Assembly: GCA_016721905.1 (NCBI GenBank)
Contig: JADKHH010000026.1
Location: 135,085 to 199,084 of the forward strand
Direction: 5' to 3'
Length of the DNA: 64,000 nucleotides
Source of the DNA: Candidatus Opimibacter skivensis
GTDB lineage: Bacteria > Bacteroidota > Bacteroidia > Chitinophagales > Saprospiraceae
The position numbers and the translations under genes were made by a program. The notes beneath the pieces were generated by a model, which had not been told where the DNA came from, searched no databases, and worked only from the letters and a program-made list of their open reading frames with translations. The first letter of the stretch is position 1, and each line of letters starts with the position of its first letter. This document shows positions 18,901-27,268 of this stretch, in pieces.

Positions 18901-19489
18901 CTGCCGTATTGTCCGCTCCTGCACTATTGAAATAACCCGACTCAAAACCAATAAAAACATTTTCAATGCCTTCATCATAATTCTCATCCGGATCATTATT
19001 TAATCCCGCATCCTGGCCGATCACTACAGATTTGGACAAGAAGTCCATATTGAACATTGGGGAGCCGTTTCCATTCCTTCTGATCTCCAGCACTTCTTCT
19101 CCAGCTATGGAAAAATGAATACGATCTTCATTTGCAGTAAGCTCAGTTTCTATTCCGGTATCTCCGTCTGCATCTGAAATCGAGGTCATCATCATCGATT
19201 GTCGATTAGCCTGGTCATTGGCTACGATTTCAATCCATCCATCTGTAACATTCTTAAAATACCAGAAGGATTGCGATGACGTATTGTAGATAAGTAAACC
19301 TTCCGCAGGTTCTTTGAAAGCGCGCATCTGATCGGCAGCCATCCGGGGCACGAGAACACCTTTGTCAGCACTCTGGATATCGAGCACAGCACTGCTGTGC
19401 GGTTTTTCTGTCCCGATTCCGATTTGCTGTGAAAAGCCGGTTGTATAGGTCAATAAAAGAAAAAGGTTAATTCGCAGTATAAGGTTCAT
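15998..19489 (-). CDS. YadA-head-repeat protein with S74 chaperone domain
   Basis: 1,163 residues. Signal peptide to about residue 20 (TTGFSQ), a conserved GIGTEKPHSSAVLDI stretch, then from ~177 to ~975 about 47 tandem 17-residue repeats of the form N-T-A-x-G-x-x-A-L-x-x-N-T-T-G-x-x, the left-handed beta-roll type of YadA/Hia heads. The end is a Peptidase_S74 intramolecular chaperone: VSDANKKEDF with Ser1043 as the likely self-cleavage nucleophile, YHIGPTAQDFY, then a C-terminal heptad coiled coil (~1110-1160). It should fold as a surface trimer and release its chaperone. It is divergent from the propeller kinase (gap 19490-19753 shows no confident promoter) and upstream of the giant protease. 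Confidence 0.9.
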   Translation of the reverse strand: MNLILRINLFLLLTYTTGFSQQIGIGTEKPHSSAVLDIQSADKGVLVPRMAADQMRAFKEPAEGLLIYNTSSQSFWYFKNVTDGWIEIVANDQANRQSMMMTSISDADGDTGIETELTANEDRIHFSIAGEEVLEIRRNGNGSPMFNMDFLSKSVVIGQDAGLNNDPDENYDEGIENVFIGFESGYFNSAGADNTAVGANTLYHNTSGDVNTAFGAYALEGNTTGQSNIGVGFTPLTRNTTGNSNIAIGGSALYYSETLSNQIAIGDSALYANLEGENNLAVGTKALQINTAGEDNLAIGNFSLSANITGSSNLALGVEALKLNTTGGMNIAIGAGAMTNNTTGEHNVSVGDATLLNNTTGNRNVSIGGQSLVFNQDGNNNIAIGNNALESNAHGSANIAIGIDALAQSTDRSNNVAIGDSALHYNGLGAIEEYHGTANTAVGTSNLRNNTTGYANTAVGTKSMIDNTEGTGNTSLGASALRRNISGSKNTAIGLSAMFFNEEGSGNVAIGSYALANSPYAIDNVAIGDSAMFYNDGDENTAIGSSSLAFNQGGYSNTAVGFKTLVSNTEGYINTAIGADALAANTTGYGNAALGSDALRNNTTGQANVAIGTNSLQNNTTGLFNAALGANSLRNNIVGDTNTAVGHNAMFQNVYGYNNTATGAFSLYSNIGGIENNAFGVSALSGNLTGSFNTAIGFNAMYSNTLGAQNTALGNHTLEDNTIGNQNTAIGSYALHKNSIGSYNTATGLEALRNNTTGISNTAVGIVALKENTTGNYNTSIGAGALRENTTGYNNTASGYAALVSNKTGYKNTATGYEALKSNTSGKWNTGVGEQALYTNKTGNANTAVGSKALQNNVTGYSNTAISADALKSNSTGSENTAIGDEALYENTTGYSNTAVGVVALQENTSGIFNVALGAGAADANTTGSRNVCIGSFSSSTSTTGQQNTIVGHAGAFTLTTGSNNTLIGAWTDVNNQAIVNSTAIGYLAKVSTSNMMVFGNTSVNRWAFGTTASEAKAIVVGNNSTNGNGAYLGLTGTWTNVSDANKKEDFTQVKGATILEQVMKLPITRWKYKGSEDYHIGPTAQDFYRIFKLGADEVSISTIDPAGIALRAIQELNLQLQEKEAMILALQDEVDQLKHLEGKVDALEATLDTIQRQIAARK

Positions 19490-19753
19490 ACCTGACGGTT
19501 TACAAGTGATGGGTATGTCTGCAAATATCCACCCTCGATGGTAGCTACATTGTTAAAGTAAGTGAGTGGTGGATATGATCCTCTGAGCGGTGCTCTGCAG
19601 GGTACCAATGTTCGGCGGATTCCTTATACTTTTGTATACATTCCTTCGCATACCTATAAGGGACCAATGGCTGCTGCCGGACATCTCCTGAACGCTGCCG
19701 GGAACAAATGACAAACCAGATAAATTGCAAATGACAGATATCAATGATCCGAC

Positions 19754-22700
19754 ATGCTGCATAGCTTCAGAAGGGCTTTCCTCATGAGATCACTGACGCG
19801 TACTATCTGTATGCTGGTACTGCTGTACTTTATCCCCGGTACCCCCGGATGGGCTCAACTCCACCTTTCTCAATTTAGAAAATACACTACGCGGGAGGGA
19901 TTGAGCCATAACCATATCCATGATATCTGCCAGGATAGTAATGGTTTTATCTGGATCAGCACCGAATACGGCCTCAATCGCTTTGACGGCACTTCCTTTA
20001 TCAACCTCACCTCGATCAATAATGATTTTACTAAAGCCGATCAATTTATCTCTGCTTTAAAAAATCTGGGTCAGCATGAAATTGGCATCGGGACGCAATA
20101 TGGTGCTTATCTGCTCAATACCAAAAACTATCAATTGACTCCGCTCACTTTCGATGTGGATGACAATCTAAAATACTGGGCGTTTCACATTTCAGATATC
20201 CAGCGTGATAGCAAAGGAAATTATGGCCTGAGCACGAAGACAGGATTTTATATTTTCGATTCGTCTGGCCAGCTGATCGATGATCTGGCTTATTACACAA
20301 CAGCTGATATTGGTAAAGCCTGGATGCTGTACGGAAGGTTCATTTACATATTGTCCTCGGGACAAATGTTGCAAAAGAACAGCGAAGGCTACAATGTCTT
20401 TGACCCAAACACGAGTCAGATATTGAGAAATCCAGCCGCATCAGAACTTGACACATCATTGATCATGGATGACCCTGAGATCGACATCGTTGCCATTCCG
20501 GGACCAGGAGTTGCCTACTTGTCAGTTCGTCAAAAGAAACTCGTAATCCAAAATCAACTCACGCATCGCAGTTTTGCTCTCCCCGTTGAAAATACATTAT
20601 TTGACAACCTTTACTGGCGTTCAACGATCCTTGCGCTCAATGACAGCACCCTGATCATCAATGGCAGAAAAGGGCTGTATCAGTTTCACTATTCGCTTGC
20701 TGATGAAACCATAACTGCGGGCAATGAACTATTGCTTCCCGAGCTGAATATTACCTCCTTCTTTATTGACAAAGAAAAAAGAATCTGGATCGGCACCTCC
20801 AATGGATTGTACAAGCAAAAAACTGAGCCTATTATCACCCAAACACGCATCAGGAAAAAGGCGCAAGATGGTCCGCTCACCATTAAATATATGGAGCAAG
20901 GCCCTAATGAATGGTATGTTACTACCAGTGAGGAAGGTCTGTTGATCCTTGATGCTAAAACCCTGGCATTCCGGGATCAGTTCTTATTCAAGAAGGATGA
21001 TAAAATACTTTCCCTCGGCAAAATCTTTTCCTTTTCAGATGAGATCCTGTGGATCGCCAGCTTCCGGGGTTTATTTTCATTTCATAAAATCACGCATGAA
21101 GTGAAGCCACTCATATTCGACAATTGCCCTGACTGCACAATTGATATGTTTGTGCAGGATATCTATCAAAGCCAGGCAGGTGATATATGGATTACCGGAA
21201 ATGAAGGTAACAAGGCCTACAAGGTTGATCCAACAGGAAAAATGATCACACGCATAGAGCATGATCTCCAGAATGAAAAATTCAGAGTCAACATTCCTTT
21301 CAGGATCTCTGAAGATGCGGAAGGAAATATCTGGTTTTGCGGAGATGCTATGGCCAGGTACAATACAAGCCTCGGGCACGTGGATTCCCTTATTGAAAAA
21401 TTACCTCTCCAGCGAAATTTCAAAAAACCCTATTTCATGCACCGCAATTCGAAAAACGATTTGTGGTTTACCACCAACAGTGATAACTGGCATGTCCTCA
21501 AGGCGAATCAGGACATGGAATTGTTTTCGGATAAACGCCTGAGTCCGTCCATCAATATCTATCAGACCATGATAGATGATGTACTTCACTACATTTCCGA
21601 ACAAGGACAGATCATCACCCTGAATACCCTCACCCGCGAATACAGAATACTCTCTAACGATAATGGATGGGACCCGGAGCGCATAACCTCCATCGGATTT
21701 TTTCAAGACAAAGAAACCGATGACATTCTGTTTGCCGGTGATGATATCATCTATCGGTTTGCTTCCGGACAGCCACTGACCAGGCGAAACAACACACCTT
21801 TTATTTCAGCCATCGAAGTCTTTGGTAAGCGGGTGATTGATCTGCCTGCAGACCATATTACTTTTCAGCCTGATGAAAATACGATGCAGCTCAAATTTCT
21901 AAGTCTAAATTTTAATGATCCACGCAATCAGCTCTTCTCTTACAAACTTGAAGGCAACCAGCCCGCGTTGTGGATTCCGATTGATAAACCAGAAATCATG
22001 CTGACCCAGATACCTCCGGGAAATTATACACTGACATTACAGGTCGCCTCCAAAAATCAATATTGGGAACCGTCCTACAAGACATATAAAATTACTATCC
22101 TGGCTCCATTCTATCGGCGATGGGCGTTTATCCTTCCGATGATATTATTATTTGGTTTGCTCACCTGGGCTGTGATCAGATATCGGATAAAGGAAATGAG
22201 AACCATATCCAACCTCGACCGGATGGTGGTCGAATATGAACTCAAGGCCCTGCATGCACAGATGAACCCTCACTTTGTCTTCAATTGCCTCAATAGTATC
22301 AAGGAGATGATCATGTCCAAAGACAATAAAAATGCAAACATCTATCTCAACAAATTCTCCTACCTGCTCAGATCCACACTTGATCAATCCAAGCTCACCT
22401 TTATTCCGTTATCCCAGGTCATCGAATATATCCGTAACTACCTGGAGATGGAAAAACTACGATTTGATCACTTCAATTTCAGTATAGAGACAGATCCTGC
22501 GCTCCATACAGAAAGTATCATGATGGCCCCCATGCTCCTGCAGCCCATTGTTGAAAACGCGATCTGGCATGGGATCTCCGCGCATAAAGAGGGCAACCAG
22601 ATTCAATTACGTTTCTATAGCCAGGGAGATACGATCACCTGTGAAGTGGAAGATTTCGGGATCGGCATATTACAACCAGGGCAAAAAAAGGCGGACAAAG

Positions 22701-22867
22701 ATCATGAGCCCACTGCCCTATCCAATATCCGAAAGCGCATTGAACTCCTGAACCAAAAACATGAGGCTGGTTACCAGCTTATCTTTATCGACAAATCACA
22801 GGATTCCTCCAGGCATGGGACGATAGTGAGATTGTCATTTAAACACCAGATGTATGAATTTGATTAA
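19754..22867 (+). CDS. Propeller/Y_Y_Y-domain LytS-type sensor histidine kinase
   Basis: 1,037 residues from ATG 19754; ATG 19784 (MRSLTRTICML) would give a neater signal peptide ending GWAQ. A periplasmic two-component-regulator propeller follows (motifs DSNGFIWISTEYGLNRFDG, KEKRIWIGTSNGLYK, EGNIWFCGDAMARY), then a Y_Y_Y domain (FLSLNFNDPRNQLFSYKLEG; PPGNYTLTLQVAS), one membrane helix and a short cytoplasmic HisKA_7TM/LytS core. The phospho-acceptor is His840 in QMNPHFVFNCLNSI. The ATPase part has QPIVENAIWHGI (N box) and EDFGIG (G1). Its stop overlaps the next gene by 14 bases. The signal sensed is unknown; the divergent surface-protein operon is a plausible target. Confidence 0.92.
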   Translation: MLHSFRRAFLMRSLTRTICMLVLLYFIPGTPGWAQLHLSQFRKYTTREGLSHNHIHDICQDSNGFIWISTEYGLNRFDGTSFINLTSINNDFTKADQFISALKNLGQHEIGIGTQYGAYLLNTKNYQLTPLTFDVDDNLKYWAFHISDIQRDSKGNYGLSTKTGFYIFDSSGQLIDDLAYYTTADIGKAWMLYGRFIYILSSGQMLQKNSEGYNVFDPNTSQILRNPAASELDTSLIMDDPEIDIVAIPGPGVAYLSVRQKKLVIQNQLTHRSFALPVENTLFDNLYWRSTILALNDSTLIINGRKGLYQFHYSLADETITAGNELLLPELNITSFFIDKEKRIWIGTSNGLYKQKTEPIITQTRIRKKAQDGPLTIKYMEQGPNEWYVTTSEEGLLILDAKTLAFRDQFLFKKDDKILSLGKIFSFSDEILWIASFRGLFSFHKITHEVKPLIFDNCPDCTIDMFVQDIYQSQAGDIWITGNEGNKAYKVDPTGKMITRIEHDLQNEKFRVNIPFRISEDAEGNIWFCGDAMARYNTSLGHVDSLIEKLPLQRNFKKPYFMHRNSKNDLWFTTNSDNWHVLKANQDMELFSDKRLSPSINIYQTMIDDVLHYISEQGQIITLNTLTREYRILSNDNGWDPERITSIGFFQDKETDDILFAGDDIIYRFASGQPLTRRNNTPFISAIEVFGKRVIDLPADHITFQPDENTMQLKFLSLNFNDPRNQLFSYKLEGNQPALWIPIDKPEIMLTQIPPGNYTLTLQVASKNQYWEPSYKTYKITILAPFYRRWAFILPMILLFGLLTWAVIRYRIKEMRTISNLDRMVVEYELKALHAQMNPHFVFNCLNSIKEMIMSKDNKNANIYLNKFSYLLRSTLDQSKLTFIPLSQVIEYIRNYLEMEKLRFDHFNFSIETDPALHTESIMMAPMLLQPIVENAIWHGISAHKEGNQIQLRFYSQGDTITCEVEDFGIGILQPGQKKADKDHEPTALSNIRKRIELLNQKHEAGYQLIFIDKSQDSSRHGTIVRLSFKHQMYEFD

Positions 22868-23621
22868 GACGGTTCTCGTAGATGATGAGCCACGGGGTTT
22901 GAAAGTGCTGGAACTGCTGACCTCTGCCTATGCTGATCGCCTGGATGTAGTAGCGGCATGCACTGATCCCCAGGAGGCGATCAACCGCATCAACGATCTT
23001 GCTCCCGAACTGCTGATCATGGATATACAGATGCCTACGATGACAGCCTTTGATATGCTGGCGTCCTTACAAATCAAGCAGCTCGAAATAATCTTTGTCA
23101 CCGCGCATAACCAATATGCTCTTCGTGCATTCCAATACAGTGCAGTTGACTATCTGCTCAAACCCATTGATGAAGACCAGTTCCATAAAGCGATCACCAA
23201 GGCTATTGAACGCATCGGACAAAAAAATGTGCATCAGAATTATGAAGCCCTGCTCTACAATATCCAGCAGCTCAAACATACGAATGACATGAAAATCTGC
23301 ATACCGGATGCAAAGGGATTCCGGGTCATCCGGGTTTCAGATATTGTCTATTGTGAAGCTGAAAGTTGCTATACCATATTTCATCTTGAAAACAAGACCA
23401 GTCTGATGTCATCCCGCACGCTGGCAGAATATGATGGGTTACTGGATCCTGATGTATTCTTCCGCATCCACAGATCCTATATCGTCAACCTACAGCACAT
23501 CAAGGAGTATCACAAAGGCGAGGGTGGACAAGTCATCATGGATAATCAGAAAGCGCTTGAAATAAGTCGGCGAAAAAAGGAAGAATTCTTTTCCAGGATG
23601 AAGGGGATGTATAAGTATTAA
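22854..23621 (+). CDS. LytTR-family response regulator
   Basis: 255 residues. The receiver domain has the acidic pair Asp10-Asp11, phospho-acceptor Asp57 in LLIMDIQMP, the conserved Thr in FVTAH and Lys in DYLLKPID. After a linker, the LytTR DNA-binding domain follows (GFRVIRVSDIVYCEAESCY; TSLMSSRTLAEY; FFRIHRSYIVNLQHI). The start codon lies inside the kinase gene (14-base overlap), so the kinase and regulator are translationally coupled and form one two-component system. Confidence 0.94.
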   Translation: MNLIKTVLVDDEPRGLKVLELLTSAYADRLDVVAACTDPQEAINRINDLAPELLIMDIQMPTMTAFDMLASLQIKQLEIIFVTAHNQYALRAFQYSAVDYLLKPIDEDQFHKAITKAIERIGQKNVHQNYEALLYNIQQLKHTNDMKICIPDAKGFRVIRVSDIVYCEAESCYTIFHLENKTSLMSSRTLAEYDGLLDPDVFFRIHRSYIVNLQHIKEYHKGEGGQVIMDNQKALEISRRKKEEFFSRMKGMYKY

Positions 23622-23772
23622 AAGGGCGGAAAAGGCTTAAGAGGCTAAAGGGGCTGAAGGGGCTAAGGGGCTGGTGACAATCATCCATGCAAGTGCCTAG
23701 CGAACCATTTTGTAAAGTGGGGTTTTAACCCCACTAAAAAAGGCGAAGGCGAAGGCTGAGGCTAAGGAATAA
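23622..23772. repeat. Tandem GGCTAAAGG / GGCGAAGGC repeats after LytTR stop
   Basis: Irregular tandem copies of GAGGCTAAAGGGGCTGAAGG type begin 12 bases after the stop codon, with a second cluster (GGCGAAGGC, GAGGCTAAGG) at 23741-23768. No reading frame or structural RNA is evident. A related GAGGCTAAA array follows the next gene at 25.7 kb. Confidence 0.7.
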
Positions 23773-23822
23773 ATGGAAAGCTTAGAATACTGAAGAGGCC
23801 AAAGAGAACATACAAATACAAT

Positions 23823-23970
23823 CGGCCATCGGCCGTTGTTGGTGTCCTCACCAACAACCACGAAAATCTCCGCTGGTGGTGGGGACAGTTCGACAAGCTC
23901 ACCGCGGCGCACCAGGCCAGCGGCAAAAAGTGGAGTGCCGTTGGATGGCGCTGTCTCCGCCAACCACAGC
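23823..23970. repeat. Palindromic repeat family I, copy 2
   Basis: Hairpin a (GTTGTTGGTG/CACCAACAAC) is followed by the spacer CCACGAAAATCTC and hairpin b (CCGCTGG/CCAGCGG). In this copy hairpin b carries a ~24-base insert starting GTTCGACAAGCTCACC between its GGGGACA and CCAGGCC parts. The block GTTGGATGGCG...CCGCCAACCAC follows at 23941-23966. Confidence 0.85.
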
Positions 23971-24092
23971 AAACTCCTGCAACGGCCTCCTGCCGCCGGA
24001 TGTTGAGATCCAGGCTGTTGTAATCAACATTTGTTACACAACACCCCTGATATTACCCCTACCTTTCGGTTCTACCAGATGTAGTGTATCTC

Positions 24093-25700
24093 ATGAAAAA
24101 ATTGACCTATATATTCATAGTCCTGCTGGCGTCCGTTGTGGCCCACGCTCAAAATGATCCTTTTCAAATTCACCTCCAACCCGTCACTATTGACAACCTT
24201 CCCGGACTGCAGGCATATGCCGGGGGACAGCATGACGGAAAATGGCTGGTGCTCGGTGGCAGAATAGATGGCCTGCATCGCCGCCAACCATGGGCAACCT
24301 TCAATCCGGATGGCCGCCATACAAACATCATCGTGGTGGATCCTGTGAATGGAAAAACCTGGACTGCGCCGCTGACAGCTCTTTCAGTGCCCTTGCAGGA
24401 TCAACTCAGCTCTACCAATATGGAGTTTCACCAGGAGGGAAATTTCCTGTACCTCGTCGGTGGATATGGTCATAGTGAAACTGTCGGCTCGAAAGTCACG
24501 TATGCCATGCTGACAGCGGTTGATGTAGCGGGTGTGATGTCGGCGATTGAAAAAGGGGAAAACATAGCACCGTTTTTCAGGACATTGACCGACACAAGAT
24601 TTGCTGTCACCGGTGGTCACCTCAATAAAATCTACGATACCTACTACCTCGTAGGCGGGCAGAAATTTGATGGCAATTACAACCCGATGAACCATCCTAC
24701 CTTCACGCAGGAATATACCAATGCGATCCGCACTTTCAAGATGGAAGATGATGGAAGCACGCTCAAGGTCACGCACCTGGCGACTATAACAGATACGCTT
24801 GCGTTTCACAGGAGAGACTATAATGTTGCCGCACAGATATTGCCTGGAGGCGAAGAAGGGCTCATGAGTTTTTCAGGACCCTTTCAACTTACTGCTGACC
24901 TTCCGTATTTAAATGTAGTGAGCGTTGACCAGGAAGGGTATCATATCGTCCCTGCGTTTGCACAGTATTTCAACAATTACCATTGTGCGGTCATGCCTAT
25001 GTACGCTGCTGACGCTGATCAGATGCATACTGTATTCTTCGGCGGCATCGCGCAATATTATATAGAAAACGGGCAACTGGTGCAGGATAGTGATGTACCT
25101 TTTGTAAAAACGATCGCGCGTGTGACTCGTGACGCACAGGGGCATATGACAGAATATAAATTACCACAGGAGATGCCCGGATATCTTGGTGCCAGTGCTG
25201 AATTTATTCCATTGCCTTCTGTTCCGAAATATGCAAACGGTGTCATCAAGCTGGATGAACTAACCGGTGATACGATCCACGTGGGCTATATCTATGGGGG
25301 TATAGAAAGTACAGCAGCCAATATCTTCTGGATCAATGAAGGCACTGAAAGCGTAGCTCATCCAACGGTATATAAAGTGTATGTCACCCGAAGCCAGACT
25401 ACGGCACTGCAGGAATTAAACGCACAGAGCAACAATGGCCTTCAAATGCAGATCTATCCTAATCCAAATGAAGGCATCTTCAACATTCTGTTTCAACTAA
25501 AAAATTCATCGGCAGTCACGCTCACGATCACCGATGAGGGTGGTAAGGTTGTGTTGAAGGAAGACTTATCAGATCAGACGGCGGTTGGTTTCAATAGTAT
25601 TGAGAAGAAGTTTAAGCCGTTTAAGATTGGTGGTGTTTATTTTGTGACGTTGACGACTAAGGATACGTCGGCGACGCAGAAGATTATCGTCAAGGAGTAA
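24093..25700 (+). CDS. T9SS-exported kelch-like beta-propeller protein
   Basis: 535 residues. ATG 24093 (MKKLTYIFIVLLAS) gives a signal peptide ending VVAHAQ; the longer GTG frame does not. The body has kelch-like blades with GG motifs (KWLVLGGRIDGL, NFLYLVGGYGHSET, TYYLVGGQKFDG, HTVFFGGIAQYY, GYIYGGIES). The C-terminus is a type A Por secretion sorting domain: MQIYPNPNEGIFNILF ... GGVYFVTLTTKDTSATQKIIVKE. It is therefore exported by type IX secretion and anchored at or released from the cell surface. The binding partner or substrate is unknown. Confidence 0.88.
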   Translation: MKKLTYIFIVLLASVVAHAQNDPFQIHLQPVTIDNLPGLQAYAGGQHDGKWLVLGGRIDGLHRRQPWATFNPDGRHTNIIVVDPVNGKTWTAPLTALSVPLQDQLSSTNMEFHQEGNFLYLVGGYGHSETVGSKVTYAMLTAVDVAGVMSAIEKGENIAPFFRTLTDTRFAVTGGHLNKIYDTYYLVGGQKFDGNYNPMNHPTFTQEYTNAIRTFKMEDDGSTLKVTHLATITDTLAFHRRDYNVAAQILPGGEEGLMSFSGPFQLTADLPYLNVVSVDQEGYHIVPAFAQYFNNYHCAVMPMYAADADQMHTVFFGGIAQYYIENGQLVQDSDVPFVKTIARVTRDAQGHMTEYKLPQEMPGYLGASAEFIPLPSVPKYANGVIKLDELTGDTIHVGYIYGGIESTAANIFWINEGTESVAHPTVYKVYVTRSQTTALQELNAQSNNGLQMQIYPNPNEGIFNILFQLKNSSAVTLTITDEGGKVVLKEDLSDQTAVGFNSIEKKFKPFKIGGVYFVTLTTKDTSATQKIIVKE

Positions 25701-25703
25701 GAA

Positions 25704-25766
25704 ATGGCTGAAGAGGCGAAAGAGGCTGAAGAGGCTAAAGAGGCTAAAGAGGCTAAAGAGGCATAG
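25704..25766. repeat. GAGGCTAAA tandem array with tiny in-frame ORF
   Basis: Immediately after the previous stop (25700) are about six GAGGCTAAA/GAGGCTGAA 9-mers. Read from ATG 25704 they encode a 20-residue Glu-Ala-Lys-rich helix-like peptide ending at TAG 25764-25766. Because the 9-mer period is a multiple of three, this open frame may be chance; no ribosome site is evident. Confidence 0.7.
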
Positions 25767-25790
25767 AGCATATCGAAGCGCAGCGAAGAT

Positions 25791-25819
25791 CCCGCCTAAT
25801 GCACAGCATTAGCGGCGGG
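25791..25819. repeat. Stem-loop CCCGCC...GGCGGG
   Basis: A stem CCCGCC-TAATGC with GCATTA-(GC)-GGCGGG around a 3-base loop forms a strong hairpin 90 bases after the kelch-like gene. There is no T-run on either side, so it is not a classical terminator. Confidence 0.6.
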
Positions 25820-25896
25820 AGGGCATAGGGCAGAGAGACTGTCAGGAGACAGATTTTCATTCTCATCGCTGGCGACGATACGTTTCATATCCCCAT

Positions 25897-26060
25897 TCGG
25901 CCACCGGCCGTTGTTGGTGTCCTCACCAACAACCACGAAAATCTCCGCTGGTGGTGGGGACACCAGGCCAGCGGCAAAAGAGGAGTGCCGTTGTTGGTGT
26001 CCTCACCAACAACCACGAAAATCTCCGCTGGTGGTGGGGACACCAGGCCAGCGGCAAAAC
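25897..26060. repeat. Palindromic repeat family I, copies 3a and 3b in tandem
   Basis: Two consecutive units, 25897-25978 and 25987-26058, are almost identical over their shared 72 bases: hairpin a, spacer CCACGAAAATCTC and hairpin b without the insert. The near identity points to recent duplication. They lie directly upstream of the ZIP transporter gene. Confidence 0.88.
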
Positions 26061-26136
26061 GAGGTGGATGACCATGATCATCCAACACACCTATCTGGAT
26101 CACCGGGATCCGTAGTCATCCTTGCTACATTGCTTC

Positions 26137-26961
26137 GTGGAAGAACTTGAACAATACTTTATACGCATAGGGCCTGTATATTCCGCGCTGATCGCAACGA
26201 CCTTTACGTGGTCCGTCACGGCGCTGGGAGCAGCCTTTGTATTCTTCTTCAATACGATGCGGCGGAGTATATATGATGCCATGCTTGGTTTTACCGGTGG
26301 GGTGATGATCGCAGCAAGCTTCTGGTCCCTGTTGGCACCGAGCATTGAATATTCAGAAAAACTATATCCTTCCATTCCCTGGATGCCAGCCGCGGTAGGT
26401 TTCCTGGCGGGAGCCTTGTTTCTATACACCCTGGATAAATTCACACCGCACCTCCATATCAACTTCGGTGAAGAAGAGCGGGAGGGGATGAAGACGCAAT
26501 GGCACAAGACCACATTACTGGTGCTCGCCATCACGCTGCACAATATCCCTGAAGGTCTTGCAGTCGGCGTGTTGTTTGGAGCTGCAGCCAGCGGGTATGC
26601 AGAAAATATGATTCCTGCGGCCATCGCATTGGCATTGGGCATAGGAATACAAAATTTCCCTGAAGGACTTGCCGTTTCCATGCCCCTTCGCAGGATGGGT
26701 GTCAGCAAGTTTAAAAGCTTCTGGTATGGTCAGTTAACTGCAGTGGTAGAACCTGTGGCAGGCGTACTCGGTGCCATGGCCGTGATCTATATGGAACCGT
26801 TTTTACCTTTTGCGTTGGCCTTTGCCGCTGGAGCCATGATCTATGTTGTAGTAGAGGAAGTCATTCCGGAAACACAGCGTGATAAATATACTGACGTAGC
26901 GGTGCTTGGATTTGTGGGGGGATTTGTAGTGATGATGGTGTTGGATGTGGCGTTGGGGTAA
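26137..26961 (+). CDS. ZIP-family divalent metal transporter
   Basis: About 274 residues with eight predicted membrane helices. The ZIP metal-site motifs are HNIPEGLAVGVLFG in helix 4 and GIGIQNFPEGLAVSMP in helix 5. The loop before helix 4 has FTPHLHINFGEEEREG, a short His/Glu region. No ATG exists near the N-terminus: GTG 26137 gives (M)EELEQYFIRIGPVYSALIATTFTW, which fits the family, while TTG 26122 would add five residues. It imports zinc or iron-type cations across the inner membrane. It follows the tandem family I repeats and precedes copy 4. Confidence 0.92.
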   Translation: MEELEQYFIRIGPVYSALIATTFTWSVTALGAAFVFFFNTMRRSIYDAMLGFTGGVMIAASFWSLLAPSIEYSEKLYPSIPWMPAAVGFLAGALFLYTLDKFTPHLHINFGEEEREGMKTQWHKTTLLVLAITLHNIPEGLAVGVLFGAAASGYAENMIPAAIALALGIGIQNFPEGLAVSMPLRRMGVSKFKSFWYGQLTAVVEPVAGVLGAMAVIYMEPFLPFALAFAAGAMIYVVVEEVIPETQRDKYTDVAVLGFVGGFVVMMVLDVALG

Positions 26962-26969
26962 GCGAAGCA

Positions 26970-27016
26970 AAGGTTGATGAGTTGATGGGTTGATGAGTTG
27001 ATATGTTTATGTGTTG
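26970..27016. repeat. GTTGATGA-type tandem repeat after ZIP stop
   Basis: Five or six degenerate copies of a GTTGATGA/GTTGATGG unit start 9 bases after the stop codon. The same word recurs in another array at 51.35-51.51 kb. Confidence 0.7.
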
Positions 27017-27022
27017 ATTGGT

Positions 27023-27200
27023 TCGGCCACCGGCCGTTGTTGGTGTCCTCACCAACAACCACGAAAATCTCCGCTGGTGGTGGGGACACCGGGCCAGCGG
27101 CAAAAATGGCGGTGGGGACAGTTCGACAAGCTCACCGCGGCGCACCAGGCCAGCGGCAAAAAGAGGAGTGCCGTTGGATGGAGTTTGCTCCGCCAACCAA
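27023..27200. repeat. Palindromic repeat family I, copy 4
   Basis: A complete unit (27023-27102) is followed by a second hairpin b half (27112-27162) that carries the same ~24-base GTTCGACAAGCTCACC insert as copy 2. The GTTGGATGG...CCGCCAACCA block follows at 27173-27199. The remaining bases to 27268 form the upstream region of the hydrolase gene. Confidence 0.85.
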
Positions 27201-27268
27201 CGCAATTCCATCTGTTCTTTCTTCCGATTTATTGTAAATTGATGGTCAATAATTTCTACATAAGCGTT

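Noticed and set aside
27011..27268. N-terminal extension of the alpha/beta hydrolase
   Set aside because: It translates the family I palindrome; ATG 27269 starts a proper signal peptide.
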